Source of the DNA: Platerodrilus igneus
Lineage: Eukaryota > Arthropoda > Insecta > Coleoptera > Lycidae
Assembly: GCA_036346225.1 (NCBI GenBank)
Contig: JARFIW010001215.1
Coordinates: 4,788,501-4,852,500, forward strand
Direction of reading: 5' to 3'
DNA: 64,000 nucleotides
The position numbers were made by a program, and so were the translations under genes. Under the pieces are notes generated by a model that worked only from the letters and a program-made list of their open reading frames with translations, searched no databases and was not told where the DNA came from. Positions 1 through 11,595 of this stretch are shown here, in pieces (within the stretch, counting starts at the first letter, position 1; each line of letters opens with the position of its first letter).

Positions 1-59
1 TCCTTGAATCGTGTTAGGATTGGCACATTTTTATGTTGGAATTATTCGCAAAGTAGGGA

Positions 60-2305
60 TACGTTTTGAAATTGTAGAGCATCTAGGAAGTTGTTCTGTT
101 AAAGTGTTGAAACAAAAGTGTTACTATGATCTCTTGCAAATCACGTTAAAAGAATGAGTAGAAAATCCATCGGTTGATTTTATGGAAGTTAAACTCGAAA
201 ATTTAGATCCTTGGTATGAATCGTTAGGAGAAAAACGTTCACCTCCTGGAGATGAACCACGGTGAAAGATAGAAGATGAGTTCGTCTTTAAGTATGTTTC
301 TTCAAACTTACCCCTGGTGTTGAATGTTATTGAATGGATACACTTGGTTCCCAAATCTCAACAGAAAGAGATTGTTAGTTCGTTAAATGTTTTTCCTGTG
401 TCTGGACATTTTGGTTTTGTAAAAACTCTCGCACAAGTACAAGAATTATTTAATTAACATAAAATGAGTCTGGATGTGTTACGTTGAAATGTGGTTGAGC
501 ACAAGTTTTCTAATAAAGGTCCACTTACTCTAATGGGAAGAGAGAAGAATGTTGAATTTCTGTTTCAAATATGGTTTCTTTTCCATGGTCAAAGTTGGGA
601 TATAAATGGTTATTAGTAGTTGGGGATTGGTTCTTGAAATACACTTTGTTTATTTCCCTGTCGTACTGTCAAGGTGCATGTAATGTAATGTATTATGAAG
701 GATAAGTTTTTCTTGTTTTTGGAGTGTTTCAATATGTTAGTGTGGAAATGGACCGCGGCTGTCCGGTCGTATTTTTAAGGGAGTATGTGATAAATATGAG
801 ATTCAGAAAATATGGTACAACATAGTCTGTCTATTCACCTCAGTGCAATTTTTTAGAGCAAATCAATGACAGTTGGTACCGCAATTCGTCTTTATGTTGA
901 AAAATATGATATGTGAGATCTTGAGTTCAATTATGCTATCAGTTCTTCTAAACATTAATCCACCGATTATATACCAAATTTTTTAGTGTTTGGTCGTCAT
1001 GTTCATGTAACTGGTAAATTTTTATGGAGCAGGGTGTATCACAAAGGCATTACTGTATACCGAGCGGATGACTAGAGCAACGAAAGCATTGTAGGTATTC
1101 CGCACCAATTACCACAACAAAAAAGGAAAGGAAGAATGAATTGCCAACTAACTAGCCGCAGAGAGTACGGGGGTTGTAGGAAAGAAGAAAAAAAAGTTCA
1201 AGATCGATTTGCCCCGGAGAATTTTACACTGTAGTTTCAGTTGAAGTTTGTCATATTTTTCATCTCCGAATATTCACTTTAATGCTCAATCTTTTTAATT
1301 ATAGTATTTTGCTGTTGTTTCGGTCTTCAAAGCAGTCTTCTGTTAAAAAAGTTTAACAAAAAAAGTCACAACACCTTCATTCGTTATTATAAAATAGATG
1401 TCATGTACATAGACGTGAACAAAACAATCACTTTCTTACCATGATAATCCATCATTTTAAACGTTGTCCTTCACTTCATGTTCTGTCTGTTATTGTACGA
1501 TTAAAACTGCTTGGTAACTCTGGCCATCGTGTCATATCTCGCTTGAAGTTGTTTTTATGTTTAAAACCACAAACAAACGCTTGTTTATGGAAAGATCACT
1601 AAAATTGTCGGTGTCACATAAGATAAATAAACCATGGAGAAAAAGACAACTTTTGTTTTGCAAGATGAACGACAACTTTTACTACAATGCACTAATACTC
1701 CATTGCCCAACAAATTTGTAACAACATTCATGAAAATGATATATCTACTTCAAGGGTATGTATGTATCGATAAGAAACCAGAAAATATAAACATACATAA
1801 CTTGAATTAAATAAAGGAAGAGTAAAGTTGAATTTATAGCAAACGTAAATTAAATTATCGGGACTGAATGGTGTTTTTAAACTAATGAGGCATTACATTG
1901 TTTTAATATGAAATACAACGTAGCAAAAGATGATATAGAAGTTGTCCCTGGTAGCCACCTGCTGTATGTTTCCCACTCAGGGTTTTTTGATATTTTTAAA
2001 GATGTTTGAATGAACTTACTTTTGGGATATAAACGTTCTAGTCGAAGATACAATCTGAAAAATCGTAATATTTCTTTTGTGGAAGGGAAAAGGTTTGGAG
2101 AGTATATAAGGTTTTATCTAGTGCTGATGATAGGTTTGCCACGAAGCTTGTGCCAAAATCTGTATTAAGTGTTGTTCATAAGAAGATTTCAGGTCTCTTG
2201 TGCAACCTATAGAATGTTGATGGTTCTAAAGCTGGAAGGTGGCATGTTAAGGATCTTAAACCTTATACTGCGGTGGAGCTGAGAGATAAGGTTTTGGACA
2301 ATTAA
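60..2305 (+). pseudogene. Relic of Ty3/gypsy pol, integrase region
   Basis: Decayed 3' part of a gypsy-type polyprotein. The conceptual reading runs through several stops and frame changes. About 341-480 reads as the H2C2 zinc-binding part of integrase (LVPKSQQKEIVSSL, then SGHFGFVKTLAQVQELF). About 590-660 reads as the start of the catalytic core (GYKWLLVVGDWFLKYTLF). About 885-1020 reads AIRLYVEKYDM and then STDYIPNFLVFGRHVHV. About 2040-2305 holds the C-terminal part (LSSADDRFATKL, then RWHVKDLKPY) and ends at TAA 2303-2305. The element would integrate reverse-transcribed DNA, but this copy cannot be active. About 0.9 kb of unrelated sequence (roughly 1050-2030) sits between the last two parts. 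No LTR or reverse transcriptase is visible, so the copy is 5'-truncated or starts before the window. Confidence 0.85.
1050..2030. other. Non-coding insert within the gypsy relic
   Basis: This stretch separates two parts of the integrase reading that would normally lie about 30-40 codons apart. It is AT-rich, has no long ORF and shows no terminal repeats that I can recognise. It may be a small non-autonomous insertion or scrambled sequence. I see no gene in it. Confidence 0.4.
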
Positions 2306-2622
2306 TTTTTTTGATGTTTGATAAATTCAAGACCAATTCCAGTCTTCGTTATTCTAATTTGATGATCAGATAGTATGTGGTTGACTAAGTCTTGAGTAAA
2401 GTATTGAGTATTTTATTAGAATTTTCATGTAGTGTAGTTGGTAGTGGAGAATTAGAGTTGGTCTATTTTTTTTATGCTATAGTAAAAGCATCCATAGATG
2501 CATATTCCTCATGAAAGTTGTAAGTTAATACGCAATTGTTAAATTAGAGATGTTTAAGATTTTTGTTTAAGAAGTTATGGGTTTCTATGCGCTTAATTTT
2601 GGGTAACGTTTTGTAGTTCAAG

Positions 2623-3715
2623 GTGGCTGACAAAGAAGGCTTGCGTCCTGTTGACTTGTCTAAAGTTTTATGTAAAGTTTGTGAACGAGGTGTCTCTGGG
2701 GGCCCTAAATGTGTTTTGTGTAAAGTTGGTAACGCAGTATTCCATAGAAGCTTTGCTGACCAACGCAAATTACCTGCCATAGATGAAATATATGTTAATT
2801 GTTGTACGTCACAGATTGAACCACCTTCGGCAGTTACCATAGGGCCCGAAGTGGATAATATTGAAGTCAACAATTTCATTATGGTGCAAAAACAGCTTAT
2901 TGAATCGCTGCGTATTGAAATACGTTTATTGATTGAAACCACTAGCTTATTAGAAGAAAAAATGTCTTTACTGCAGAATGAAAACACGTTTCTTAAATCC
3001 AAGTTTTCACACCAACCTGTTTTTAACACTAGAATTTCTGATGAATGTGGTATGCAAGGTGATATTTCTGTGCCTATTAATGTTATTAATTATGATCTGA
3101 AACGTGATTGTGTGTATAAAGAGGTTACAGCTGTTAATAAGCCGCCTTGTTCTCGTTTTAAACGCGTGTCATCGAACTTATCTTCTTTGGAATCTACCCA
3201 AAGACAAATTATGAATTCAGTAATTAATTTACAAGGGAATGGTGGTTGTATCAAACCCACTAATCGTCAATTACCGGTGGATATTCCTGTAGGAAAGTAG
3301 GTCAGATTAAATCTACTAACATTACTAAAACAGGTTATGGTACTGTAAAAGATAGTGAAACGGCATCTAGTTTTGAGGTTCGGTCTAGTAATGATGATCG
3401 CGTTACCAGAAAGAAAGCTACTATTACACATGGTAATAACTCTGATGCTGATATTCTAGATGTTGTTAAGCCTGCTTTTGTTTTCATGTCTATAGTACAA
3501 CCGAAATATTCTACTGATGACATTGTCAAGCATTTACAAAAACAATTGATGTAGGTTATTTCATGTGTTGAATTAAAAACAAAATTTGATAGTTACAAAT
3601 TCTTTAAGGTGGGTATTAATTTTGATGAATGTGATAAAATATTGTGTAACACTGTATGGGGAAATAACATATTAGTGAAACCCTTTAAGAATAAATTCAG
3701 GAATTTTCATTAGTT
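2623..3715 (+). pseudogene. LINE ORF1: zinc-finger/coiled-coil RNA-binding protein
   Basis: Open for 225 codons to 3300, then readable in another frame to about 3715. The N-terminus has a Cys/His-rich PHD-like finger (LCKVCERGVSGGPKCVLC, then an FHRSFA segment). A predicted coiled coil follows (about residues 86-130, rich in E/L/K). The part after the frame change reads FVFMSIVQPKYSTDDIVKHL and later CNTVWGNNILVKPF, like the conserved C-terminal domain of LINE ORF1 proteins. The reading begins with GTG (GTG GCT GAC) directly after an in-frame stop, so I infer an original ATG mutated to GTG. Such proteins bind the element RNA and act with the downstream endonuclease/RT. Confidence 0.75.
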
Positions 3716-3849
3716 AATGACCAATTAACAAATACTGTTAGTGGTAATGGTAATTTTACTAGTTAAGAATGATTTTGTAGTTGCTGAGTCCACAAAAGGT
3801 CTGAGCATTATCTGTTTAAATATCGTCACTAAAAAATAAAATTAATTAA

Positions 3850-4310
3850 CTGGAGGCTTTTCTGTTGTCCAATAATATTACGTGTGACTTATTTTGTTTA
3901 ACTGAAGTGAACCTAAAAAGTGAGGAGTTTAAAATTCTAAAAATTAAAAACTAAGTACCGCTATCTATATTTGTAAGGCCCACTCGAAAGGGGGGAAGTG
4001 TTGCTATGTGGGTGTTAAAGAGGAATAAGTCTTATCGTACCAATCTGGACAATATAAATTTGTTATCTGTTGTAATGCATGCTGAAATTAGGGCTGTTCA
4101 TTGTAAGTTGCTTGATCTTACAGTAGTAACGTTATACAGATCTCCTAGTAATGGAAGATGTGTTCTTTGAAATTCTGAAAGAAAATTGTAAGCTCTGGAA
4201 AAATCTTAATTGTCAGAAATTAATTATTTGTTGTGATTTTTTTAATGTTCATTTTGGATCCAATGATGAGAAGTTTACTACCTTAATAGACTTTTTTGCG
4301 TCATATTGAC
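3850..4310 (+). pseudogene. LINE APE-type endonuclease relic
   Basis: Broken reading in shifting frames. Visible blocks are DLFCLTEVNLKSEEFKIL, RKGGSVAMWVLKRN, VVTLYRSPSNG and a CCDFFNVHFGS block in place of the GDFN-H motif. These match the usual order of LINE apurinic-like endonucleases, which nick the target DNA to prime reverse transcription. Several stops and at least two frameshifts disable it. It lies between ORF1 and the RT of the same element. Confidence 0.7.
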
Positions 4311-4889
4311 TGAAGTCATTGAAAAAATAACTGTCTTGATAATTTCTTTTCTAATGTACCAAATCAATCTTGCTCTGTTGTTAACACGGGACTCTGATCA
4401 CCAAGGATTATTTACTAAATTTGAATTTAAATTTCGTTGTTCAGGAATAGAGGTGCATTACAAAACGATCCAATATTTTACTTATCATGGCAAATATAAT
4501 TTCTTCATATATTTTGAAAATTTGAATTGGAGTTTTATTGACTCAAATAGTTTTGTTTAGATGATGAATTTAATATGTTAATAAATTCCATACGATTAGC
4601 GATTACAGTATGCTTTCCTAATGATACAAAGTTAATCCTAGTGGTAGTAATTCAATTTGTTGGTTCACTGATGAACTGAAACACTTGTGTGAAAACTACT
4701 TGTTCTTTGTCGATATGTGTGCTTTTCAACCCAGTGATAGGTTGAAACTTTCTGTTAAAAAACTTAAATATAATGATCGGCATGCTGAAAAACTGCCAAA
4801 ATTAATGCTCATGACAATTTTGTACGAAATGGAGATAATAGAAATAGACGTATCTGGAATCTTATCAATAAACACAGAAATACAGACAA

Positions 4890-6490
4890 AAATGTGCACA
4901 GTGAGACTAGTTTTACTGCTGATGATTTTAACCATTACTTCGTTGATTCAGTAAACATTATTAGATTTCATTTAGATAGTACTTTTCTCGCTCAAGTATA
5001 CCAGTCGACTGGTGATCTTCATGATAACACCGTATCAGACACTGAGAAATTTTGTTTTAGGAAAGTTTTCTTAAACTACTGTCCAGAATATTATAGTAGG
5101 ATTAAAAAACACCAACTCTACATTTACAATTTTAATTCCAAACTGCTTAATGTAATAATTTATGTAGTTGTAACTCCTTTGACCAAGCTACTTAATCTTT
5201 GTATCAAAAACTCTACTTTCCCTGTTCCCTTGAAATTAGCGAAAGTGGTTCCAATTTATAAAAATGATCATTTACTTCACTGAAGAACTATCGTCCTATA
5301 TCACTCCTGCTGCTTTATTCCAAAATAATTGAAACTGTTCTTAAAGATCAGATGACAAGTTACCTAGAAGATAACAAACTCCTATGTAACCAACAATTTG
5401 GTTTCAGAAGACATCTTTCAACTGGGGATGCAATTAATTTATTAATCGACAAAATTACTATTTCGTTTGACAAGGGTAAATACTTTGTTGGTAATTTTCT
5501 CGATCTTAGCAAGACATTTGATTGTGTGGACCATTGTTTGTTTGCTAGAGAAATTAAAATTATTAAATTTTGATGTTAGTAGTGTGAATGTGATTTCCTC
5601 ATACTTATCCAAAAGATCTCAATGTGTGTATTTTAATGAAAAGTACTCTGACACTCCGAGTGTTTCATGTGGCATGCCTCAAGGATCAATATTGGGGCCA
5701 TTACTATTCCTATGTTTTATCAATGATTTCCCAAATCTATTATTAATTGTGGCATAATTCTATATGCAGATGATACTTCATATCATCAGGGCAATGATAT
5801 TGAGGATCTACTTCATTACAGTGAGGTAGTTATTGAAACTGCTAGCTTTAAATAATGATAAAACTGAACGACTGATCTTTACCCTAAAAAAAGATTTGCC
5901 AGATAAAGACTACTGTGTAAAGTTTTGGGTATAACACTGGACTCTTCGTTAATTTGGGACAAACATTGTGACAAGCTAAGTAGTACATTATCTCAGTCTA
6001 TTTACTTCTGGTACTGCTTAAAAAATTCTGTTTCTTTAGAGGTTTTAAAATCTGCATATTTTGGCATCTTTCGTTGCTTTTAACTTATGCAGTTTTATCA
6101 TAGGGAGCTACTGAACATATATTTAGATTGCAGCGCCGTGCTATTCGTGTTATTACGAACCAAGGGTATCGATCTGATTGTCGTGAGTTTTTCATTAAAC
6201 TTAAAATTCTTACATTTCTCAGTATTTATATTTTGAATTGTTTATTATTTGTTAAAAAATATACAACTCAATATATGCAGCCTAGTGATTCAATACCCGT
6301 TGCAGAACGAATTTGGTTACAGCATTTCATCGACTATCTAGGAGTAGGTATGGGGCTAATTACTATGGCTGTATATTTTACAACTCCTTACATATTAGTA
6401 TTAAGAATTTGCCTATTAAACCGTTTAAAAAGGTTATTAAAAATTACTTGCTTGATAATGGTTTTTATTCCATTGTTGAGTTTTTGAGCA
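4890..6490 (+). pseudogene. LINE reverse transcriptase relic
   Basis: The RT domain reads through 4894-5283, 5352-5573, 5467-5757 and later pieces in different frames. Motifs are NYRPIS near 5285, FLDLSKTFDCVDH near 5496-5535, GMPQGSILGP near 5674-5703 and YADDT near 5762-5776. A thumb/C-terminal part reads LGITLDSSLIWDKH (about 5930) and LQRRAIRVITN (6128 on). The YADD catalytic pair is kept, but multiple frameshifts make the gene inactive. It would copy the element RNA at the nicked target. Confidence 0.85.
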
Positions 6491-6660
6491 AAGTGAACTG
6501 CTTTAGACTTCTGTGGACTCTTCTACTAGTTAAACAAAAAGCTGTATTATAGATATTCGGTTTTTTTGACAATATGCTATTCACCAGTGTGACAATGCAT
6601 ATATTTAAATAAAAATAAATCTTCGAAGATTTCTTTTGAAGATTGACAGATGCTAATATT

Positions 6661-7626
6661 CTCAAATGTTTGGTAAATTAGGGTTTAAATTGGAAAAGTT
6701 GTGCGATTTAATAAAATCTGTGCAGTTTAGCAATTGAAAAGAATCTCATAGTGTTGTTGGGATAAGTTTAGGTGTTGAAATTTTTAATAGAAATTTCGTT
6801 CGTTCTAGGAGCGAAAAGGTGCTGGTGTATTTCCGTGTAGGCTGCGATGGTTCTTTATAGAAATTGTAGTTTTTTGGTGTGTTAGTCTAAGCGAGACTCA
6901 TTGTGAGTTGGTTGCCTTAGCAGTTTACATCATTCCCTTGCTTTGCCTGAGTAGCTAGTTTTTATAACAGGTTCATTCATTTTAAATCGTTGAATATTGG
7001 TTAATTTTAAGTATTTATTGCATATTTTGTTATTTAACGGTTACACACTTGCTCCATTTTAAAATTGTGTATTCATATTTGTTTTCCTTGTTAAATTATT
7101 ATTACCGAAAATGATCTATCTCAAGGTATAGTTTTCCAATTCAACTAGATAAAGTTTTGATTAACAATTATAATTAATGGCTGATTTTGAGTTTTGATAG
7201 TAAAAATACATTATGGGCTATACTGATAACTTAGTATTATTTTATTAATCAATAATCATCCGACGATGTATGTTTGAATTAGTTAGAATAGACCAAATTA
7301 TGCCAATTTTAGGTAATTAATTTTTGTATTCAGTATTTGGTACAACCATTTGTTTTGCATTGTAAACAAAGTTACGGCATTTCTTTTAACCATTATCCTG
7401 CATCTTGCAAAGAACAAGTTTCTGGTACTAGACCGCTGCTAAACTAAACCATGAAAAGATATTTGATGTTGAAAACTCTAATCGAGAGATCGGTATTTTA
7501 TGAGTTTTAATTGTATTGTTGTTAATTGCGAATTTTAATAATATTATTGTATTGAAATTAATTGTGATATGTGTATCAGTATTGTAAAATTGTTTATTTG
7601 AGTTTTAGATGTTGTAACCTAATTGC
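6661..7626. other. AT-rich stretch, no gene recognised
   Basis: No ORF above about 50 codons with recognisable content. If the exons at 7627-8831 belong to one gene, its upstream exons or promoter could lie here, but I could not find them. Confidence 0.4.
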
Positions 7627-7784
7627 ATGTGGAGAAATTTGACGAGTTTATTTGGTGAGATTTACTGTCCTAATTGTACGATTCAAGAATCACCTAGCTT
7701 TGAACCTGTTAAACAGCTTGTAAAAATATATTTTATATTGTCTTGTTGGTTAATGCAGCAATGGCCGATGAACCTTGTTGATCT
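7627..7784 (+). CDS. Possible upstream exon of the gene ending at 8831
   Basis: An open reading from ATG 7627 of 52 codons ends at a possible splice donor (GT at 7785). Its phase (two bases of a codon left over) fits the acceptor at 8106, which brings one base. The peptide begins MWRNLTSLFGEIYCPNC and carries a short W/K/Y-rich part (VKQLVKIYF). This is faintly like the segment that links an F-box to WD repeats, but that is a guess. An in-frame stop at 7615-7617 lies just upstream, so ATG 7627 would be the start or the exon is false. Confidence 0.3.
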
Positions 7785-8105
7785 GTAAACTTAACTTTGG
7801 AAGGGTTTGATTTGTAGTAGGTAATTATAGTTCCAGAGGTAAGTGCAGTAAACCTGTTTCTCTGACATTCATTGCTATACGAGACTGCACAGAGTACAAT
7901 ATTTCATCATAAATTTTGAATAATATAACGTCGTATAAATTCTAACACCCAAGGAATTTCACGTTATACATACATGTATAGTAGCAATAAAGATTACTAT
8001 TACTATACAACTATTAATATACCGTTGCCACGTACTCTAAATAACTACTAACAATACTTTTAAGGTTATTTGTGGTAATATAAACTTTTTTTTTTTATTT
8101 TATAG

Positions 8106-8428
8106 CATCTACAAGAATTATGTATGTTATGAAAAAAGGGGTGGGCGCATTTCAGTAGTAAAATTACACAGAGATCTAGGTGGTAAATTATACATTAAAG
8201 ATGTATCTTACGTACGAATTTATTCACCAACGGAATTATCATGTATGCATGTATGTGAAGAAGTAGCAACATTTCTCCTACACAATGAAGTGAAAGTGAT
8301 GAAATACAAAACTCCCGCACCCATATTTTCTCTTGAACACAAAGCAAGCATAACATTCACAATAAAGAACTATTATAGACTGCAAAGGTTGTGTCGTATG
8401 TATCAGAACAATATCATATTATCTCTTT
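8106..8428 (+). CDS. Internal exon of an unidentified, possibly WD-like host gene
   Basis: Exon framed by a strong acceptor (a long T-rich tract then TATAG, AG at 8104-8105) and a consensus donor (GTAAGT at 8429). The reading is open throughout: IYKNYVCYEKRGGRISVV and then short alternating hydrophobic strands (LYIKDVSYVRIY, CMHVCEEVATFLLHNEVKVM, APIFSLEHKASITFTI). That rhythm resembles beta-propeller (WD40-type) blades, but no clear WD dipeptide is seen. It splices in phase to 8481. Confidence 0.6.
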
Positions 8429-8480
8429 GTAAGTATTGGTGCAAATGTGCATGTGGCTGACTAAAAAAATCAATTTTTAG

Positions 8481-8644
8481 GTTGTGGTGAAGACATTGGC
8501 AACCAGTTCCTTGAATTGTTTATATTAGGTGATAATGGTACATGTAGCCAAAAATTATTTAACAGTTGGGAAGTTTTCAACTCAAACATAACTTGCATGT
8601 TTGTGTATGGAAACATATTTGTTATTGGTGATGATACAGGATGC
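8481..8644 (+). CDS. Internal exon, same host gene
   Basis: The acceptor is AATTTTTAG (AG at 8479-8480) and the donor GTAAGT at 8645. The 52-base intron before it (8429-8480) is typical of short insect introns. The first two bases complete the codon begun at 8428. The rest reads CGEDIGNQFLELFILGDNG and ends VYGNIFVIGDDTGC, a turn-rich beta pattern compatible with a propeller blade. Frames match on both sides, which is strong support for a real spliced gene. Confidence 0.6.
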
Positions 8645-8759
8645 GTAAGTATATGGCCGATTTTTTGTATTTTAAAAGTGTGAAGAATGCTTGATTGTGA
8701 AAAGTGAAATATGTTATAGTAGTTAGTTAAGGTATAAAATACCATTTGTATTAATTCAG

Positions 8760-8831
8760 GCGGAAGTTTCGCTTTTCAACCCATTGACAAGGTTCCTGTC
8801 TGACATGCAGTGGAGAGTGATAATGCCGTAG
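8760..8831 (+). CDS. Terminal exon, same host gene
   Basis: The acceptor is TTAATTCAG (AG at 8758-8759). It enters in phase 0 and reads AEVSLFNPLTRFLSDMQW and on to the stop codon TAG at 8829-8831. Joined after the previous exon this makes a ...GDDTGC-AEVSLFNP... strand pair, again propeller-like. The gene's product and function are not identified. No polyadenylation signal is obvious directly after the stop. Confidence 0.5.
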   Translation, partial: AEVSLFNPLTRFLSDMQWRVIMP

Positions 8832-9439
8832 GGAGAAAAATGCATTTAACTCTCATGCAATACACATAATTTTTCTCTTACTTGACAAAGAAAAACATTG
8901 TCATAAATAAGTAGACGTTTTTTATTGAAAGTACTTTTTATTGATTAATTTAACAAATGTTAAACATTCCTTAAGAACTCACTTTATTTTTCATATAAAC
9001 AAACATTACTTCAAGACGACCTCGTTAAATAAGCGACTAAATTAATTCCACTTAATGTATCTGATGGACACTGAAATATAGGATACATTAGTATACACAA
9101 ATTCTCCACGTTCACACAGTATAAGAAATAAACCGCTTTTTAGCTCAAAGTACTCCACCTCAACTAGCCCAATAATACACAATGAGTATATTATATTAAC
9201 AAAGTACAATTAAATCACCTTAAATACATTATCAATAACATTTCTAGTTCTCATAAATTAAACTTACGGTCTCAAACCTTCCTATTTATAAATTAAAATG
9301 GCAGAACTTTATAGTGATAAACCCTTTTGACAAATACCACTTATTTTTTTTTCTTTTGCATTTTCAGCTACTCTGATATTTATATACATATTTTTTTTAT
9401 ATCCTCCCACCCAATGATGACGGGTCTGCTGGCAGATCA
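8832..9439. other. AT-rich intergenic stretch
   Basis: No gene seen. Near 9400-9425 a short piece (ATATCCTCCCACCCAATGAT) vaguely resembles the reverse complement of the end of the dispersed repeat found at 50860, but it is too short to claim. Confidence 0.4.
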
Positions 9440-9444
9440 ATATG

Positions 9445-9562
9445 ATATCATATATAATATAATATAATAATATAATATAATAATATAATATAATAATATA
9501 ATATAAATATAATATAATATAATATAATATAATAATATAATATATAATATTATATAATATCT
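9445..9562. repeat. TA-rich simple satellite
   Basis: About 115 bp of imperfect tandem TATAATATAA-type units. It is very AT-rich with no coding content. Length and phase vary between units, as expected of a slipped simple repeat. Confidence 0.9.
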
Positions 9563-10500
9563 AATTTGTATTATTATAACAGTGGCGTCTAGACAGGGAC
9601 AGTTTTTTTTTATAAAAATATGTATGTTTAAAAAGGCTAGCTTTTTCCTACAATTAATTTGATTTTCACAAATTACGTCATCCCATATTCACGTTCGTCT
9701 TTTATTTAGTACCTAAATTAAAAATATAAAATTTTATCGCTGAAGCTAAAAACATCTTTCAAATTCACATTTAAATTCCTCTGAATGCCAACTCTAAGAT
9801 CTCAATTTTAGAATATACTATTTACTCGATCTATTGACTAATTTGTATATTTTATATAACTTTTACATAATACTTTAAAAGAAAAGATGTCAATTTCTTT
9901 GCGTCGGGGCCATGTGTTTTATAACCATTTAGTAATGTACTAAAATTTAAAGCTTTTGGTTAATTAAAATTGTAGTTTTGTGAGTTTCACCAATACGTTT
10001 ATCTGTTATAGGAGAAGGATTTTATATAAATAAATTTCCATCTTTTATCTTGTTACTATTTCATAACCTATTACATTCTTTCATCGTGATTGACATATTT
10101 CTTGTTTGAATAACCCAGCGAATCTTTAGGACGTGTACTAGCTGATGTTGGTTTGATGATTTATGCTTTCAATACCCATAGAATTGCAACCTATGCCTCT
10201 GTAGTGCCGGTTTTCACAGTTGCGAATACAAAAAATTTCTGTTCAATGTGTTTTTTTTCACGTATATTTCAATCATTTGTTTTAAAAGTCAGTTATCAAT
10301 CATTTTATATCATAGGGTCGTGTTAGTGAGAGACTGTTGCCGTTATTGTTTTTAATATTATTCCTTATTGTGTTGTATTTCCTACTTTTATCTTCGATTA
10401 ACTGTCTATCATACAATTATTGCTTGTCCATGATATTTATGTTTGTGAAATTACTGTTTGGGTATAGTTAAGTTATACATATTTATGGTTCCGTGTTGGG
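9563..10500. other. AT-rich stretch without recognisable gene
   Basis: No ORF, repeat or splice-site pattern that I can interpret. Confidence 0.4.
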
Positions 10501-10667
10501 ACCGTGTCATTTTATAAACTAAGGTTGATGTTTCGCCCACTTTTATAAGGAGCTTCATCAGGACAAGAAAAGAAAATAAATAATACAAATAAATAATACT
10601 AATAAAGATAAGAATGTAAAGTAACTTCTGGACTAGCAGACTCGCCAGCCCATTAAAGCCAAAAGGT

Positions 10668-11210
10668 GTCTTGTGGCAAAATAACTGGTCAAAGTAGCGA
10701 AAGTGGTAGTTTATATAGGGTGAGAACTTGATGCATGAGTGATCATGAATAGAGATGAGTGTCGTAGCGGATCAGTGAACGTCACGTTCTGCTTTCGTGA
10801 ACATAGGCTTGTTTTCCAAATGGGGAAAGGTAGTAGCCGTCGTATTTGTTTAGATTATTAGAATTTTTAGTAATTTCTACGGATTCTTGGATTTTTCGAT
10901 TGTAGAAAAATGGAATTCTGGCAATTAGTTTCGTCTTGTCAAAGTTAATGGTATGGCCTGTTTCATGTCGGTGTTCGGCCTTCGCTGAGCGATTGTACTG
11001 GCTTGTTCTTAAGAATCACTTATGCTCGTCTAGTCTCTACTGATCGTCTTGTTTCTCCTATGTATACTAAACCGCAGCTGCAAGGTATACTATATACGCC
11101 TGGGGCTTTAAGACTGTTTTCTGAATCTTTTGGGGTTGGTAATATTTGTGAAATTTTATTAGTGGTGGGCTTGTATAGATTGTTTTTATGTTGTGTTTAC
11201 GTAGAATTTT
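10668..11210 (-). repeat. Left inverted arm of the Penelope-like element
   Basis: Reverse-complement copy of 11697-12243 with scattered differences. On the minus strand it reads the same GIY-YIG block (GVYSIPCSCG, then VYIGETRRSV) and downstream sequence (HETGHTINF). It shows the same break in reading frame just after the YIG motif as the right arm. Frames read on the plus strand here are shadows. Confidence 0.85.
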
Positions 11211-11595
11211 GCCAATTCGATCTGTTACTATGTGTATATGTGAAAGGATTGTTAAAGGTTTTTATCATAAAAACCTTTACGGGGAGGATATTGTAAACAA
11301 AATAAAAACTTTCAGTAATCTTAGACACTCATTAGCAAAATTACTTTGTACACTCATCTTTTTGTTACGGTGCCACAATTCTGACATAGTTCTAAACTTC
11401 CTTATATAAAATATTACATTAAAACATTCCAGCCGAAAAATTCTTTACAGAACAGAACTTCCACTACTTTGCAAACGAATTTCCAACACTCGAAAAGAAA
11501 TAGACAATATTTCTAAATAACTCCTACAGCTCCATTTAACATTATCCGCCACGCTTAGCTAGAATGACTGGACTCTGTTAGACCGAATTTCATAC

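Larger units (their letters stand above)
2540..6660 (+). mobile_element. Decayed near full-length LINE (Jockey/CR1-like)
   Basis: Non-LTR retrotransposon with the expected order: ORF1 (2623 to about 3715), an APE-type endonuclease (about 3850-4310), then reverse transcriptase (about 4890-6490). Each part is split by stops and frameshifts, so the copy is dead. The group (Jockey/CR1) is inferred from the APE endonuclease, the two-ORF plan and RT motifs such as a YADD box and GMPQGSILGP. Neither end is precise. The 3' end falls near 6600-6660 in AT-rich sequence without a clear poly-A tail, and no target duplication was found. Confidence 0.85.

Noticed and set aside
10440..10570. Complete hammerhead ribozyme
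   Set aside because: The core bases and stem II are visible, but I could not pair helices I and III, so only a motif is reported.
11003..11409. Overlapping plus-strand frames of 73-97 codons
   Set aside because: They lie over the minus-strand arm of the Penelope-like element and its spacer, and the minus-strand protein explains them.
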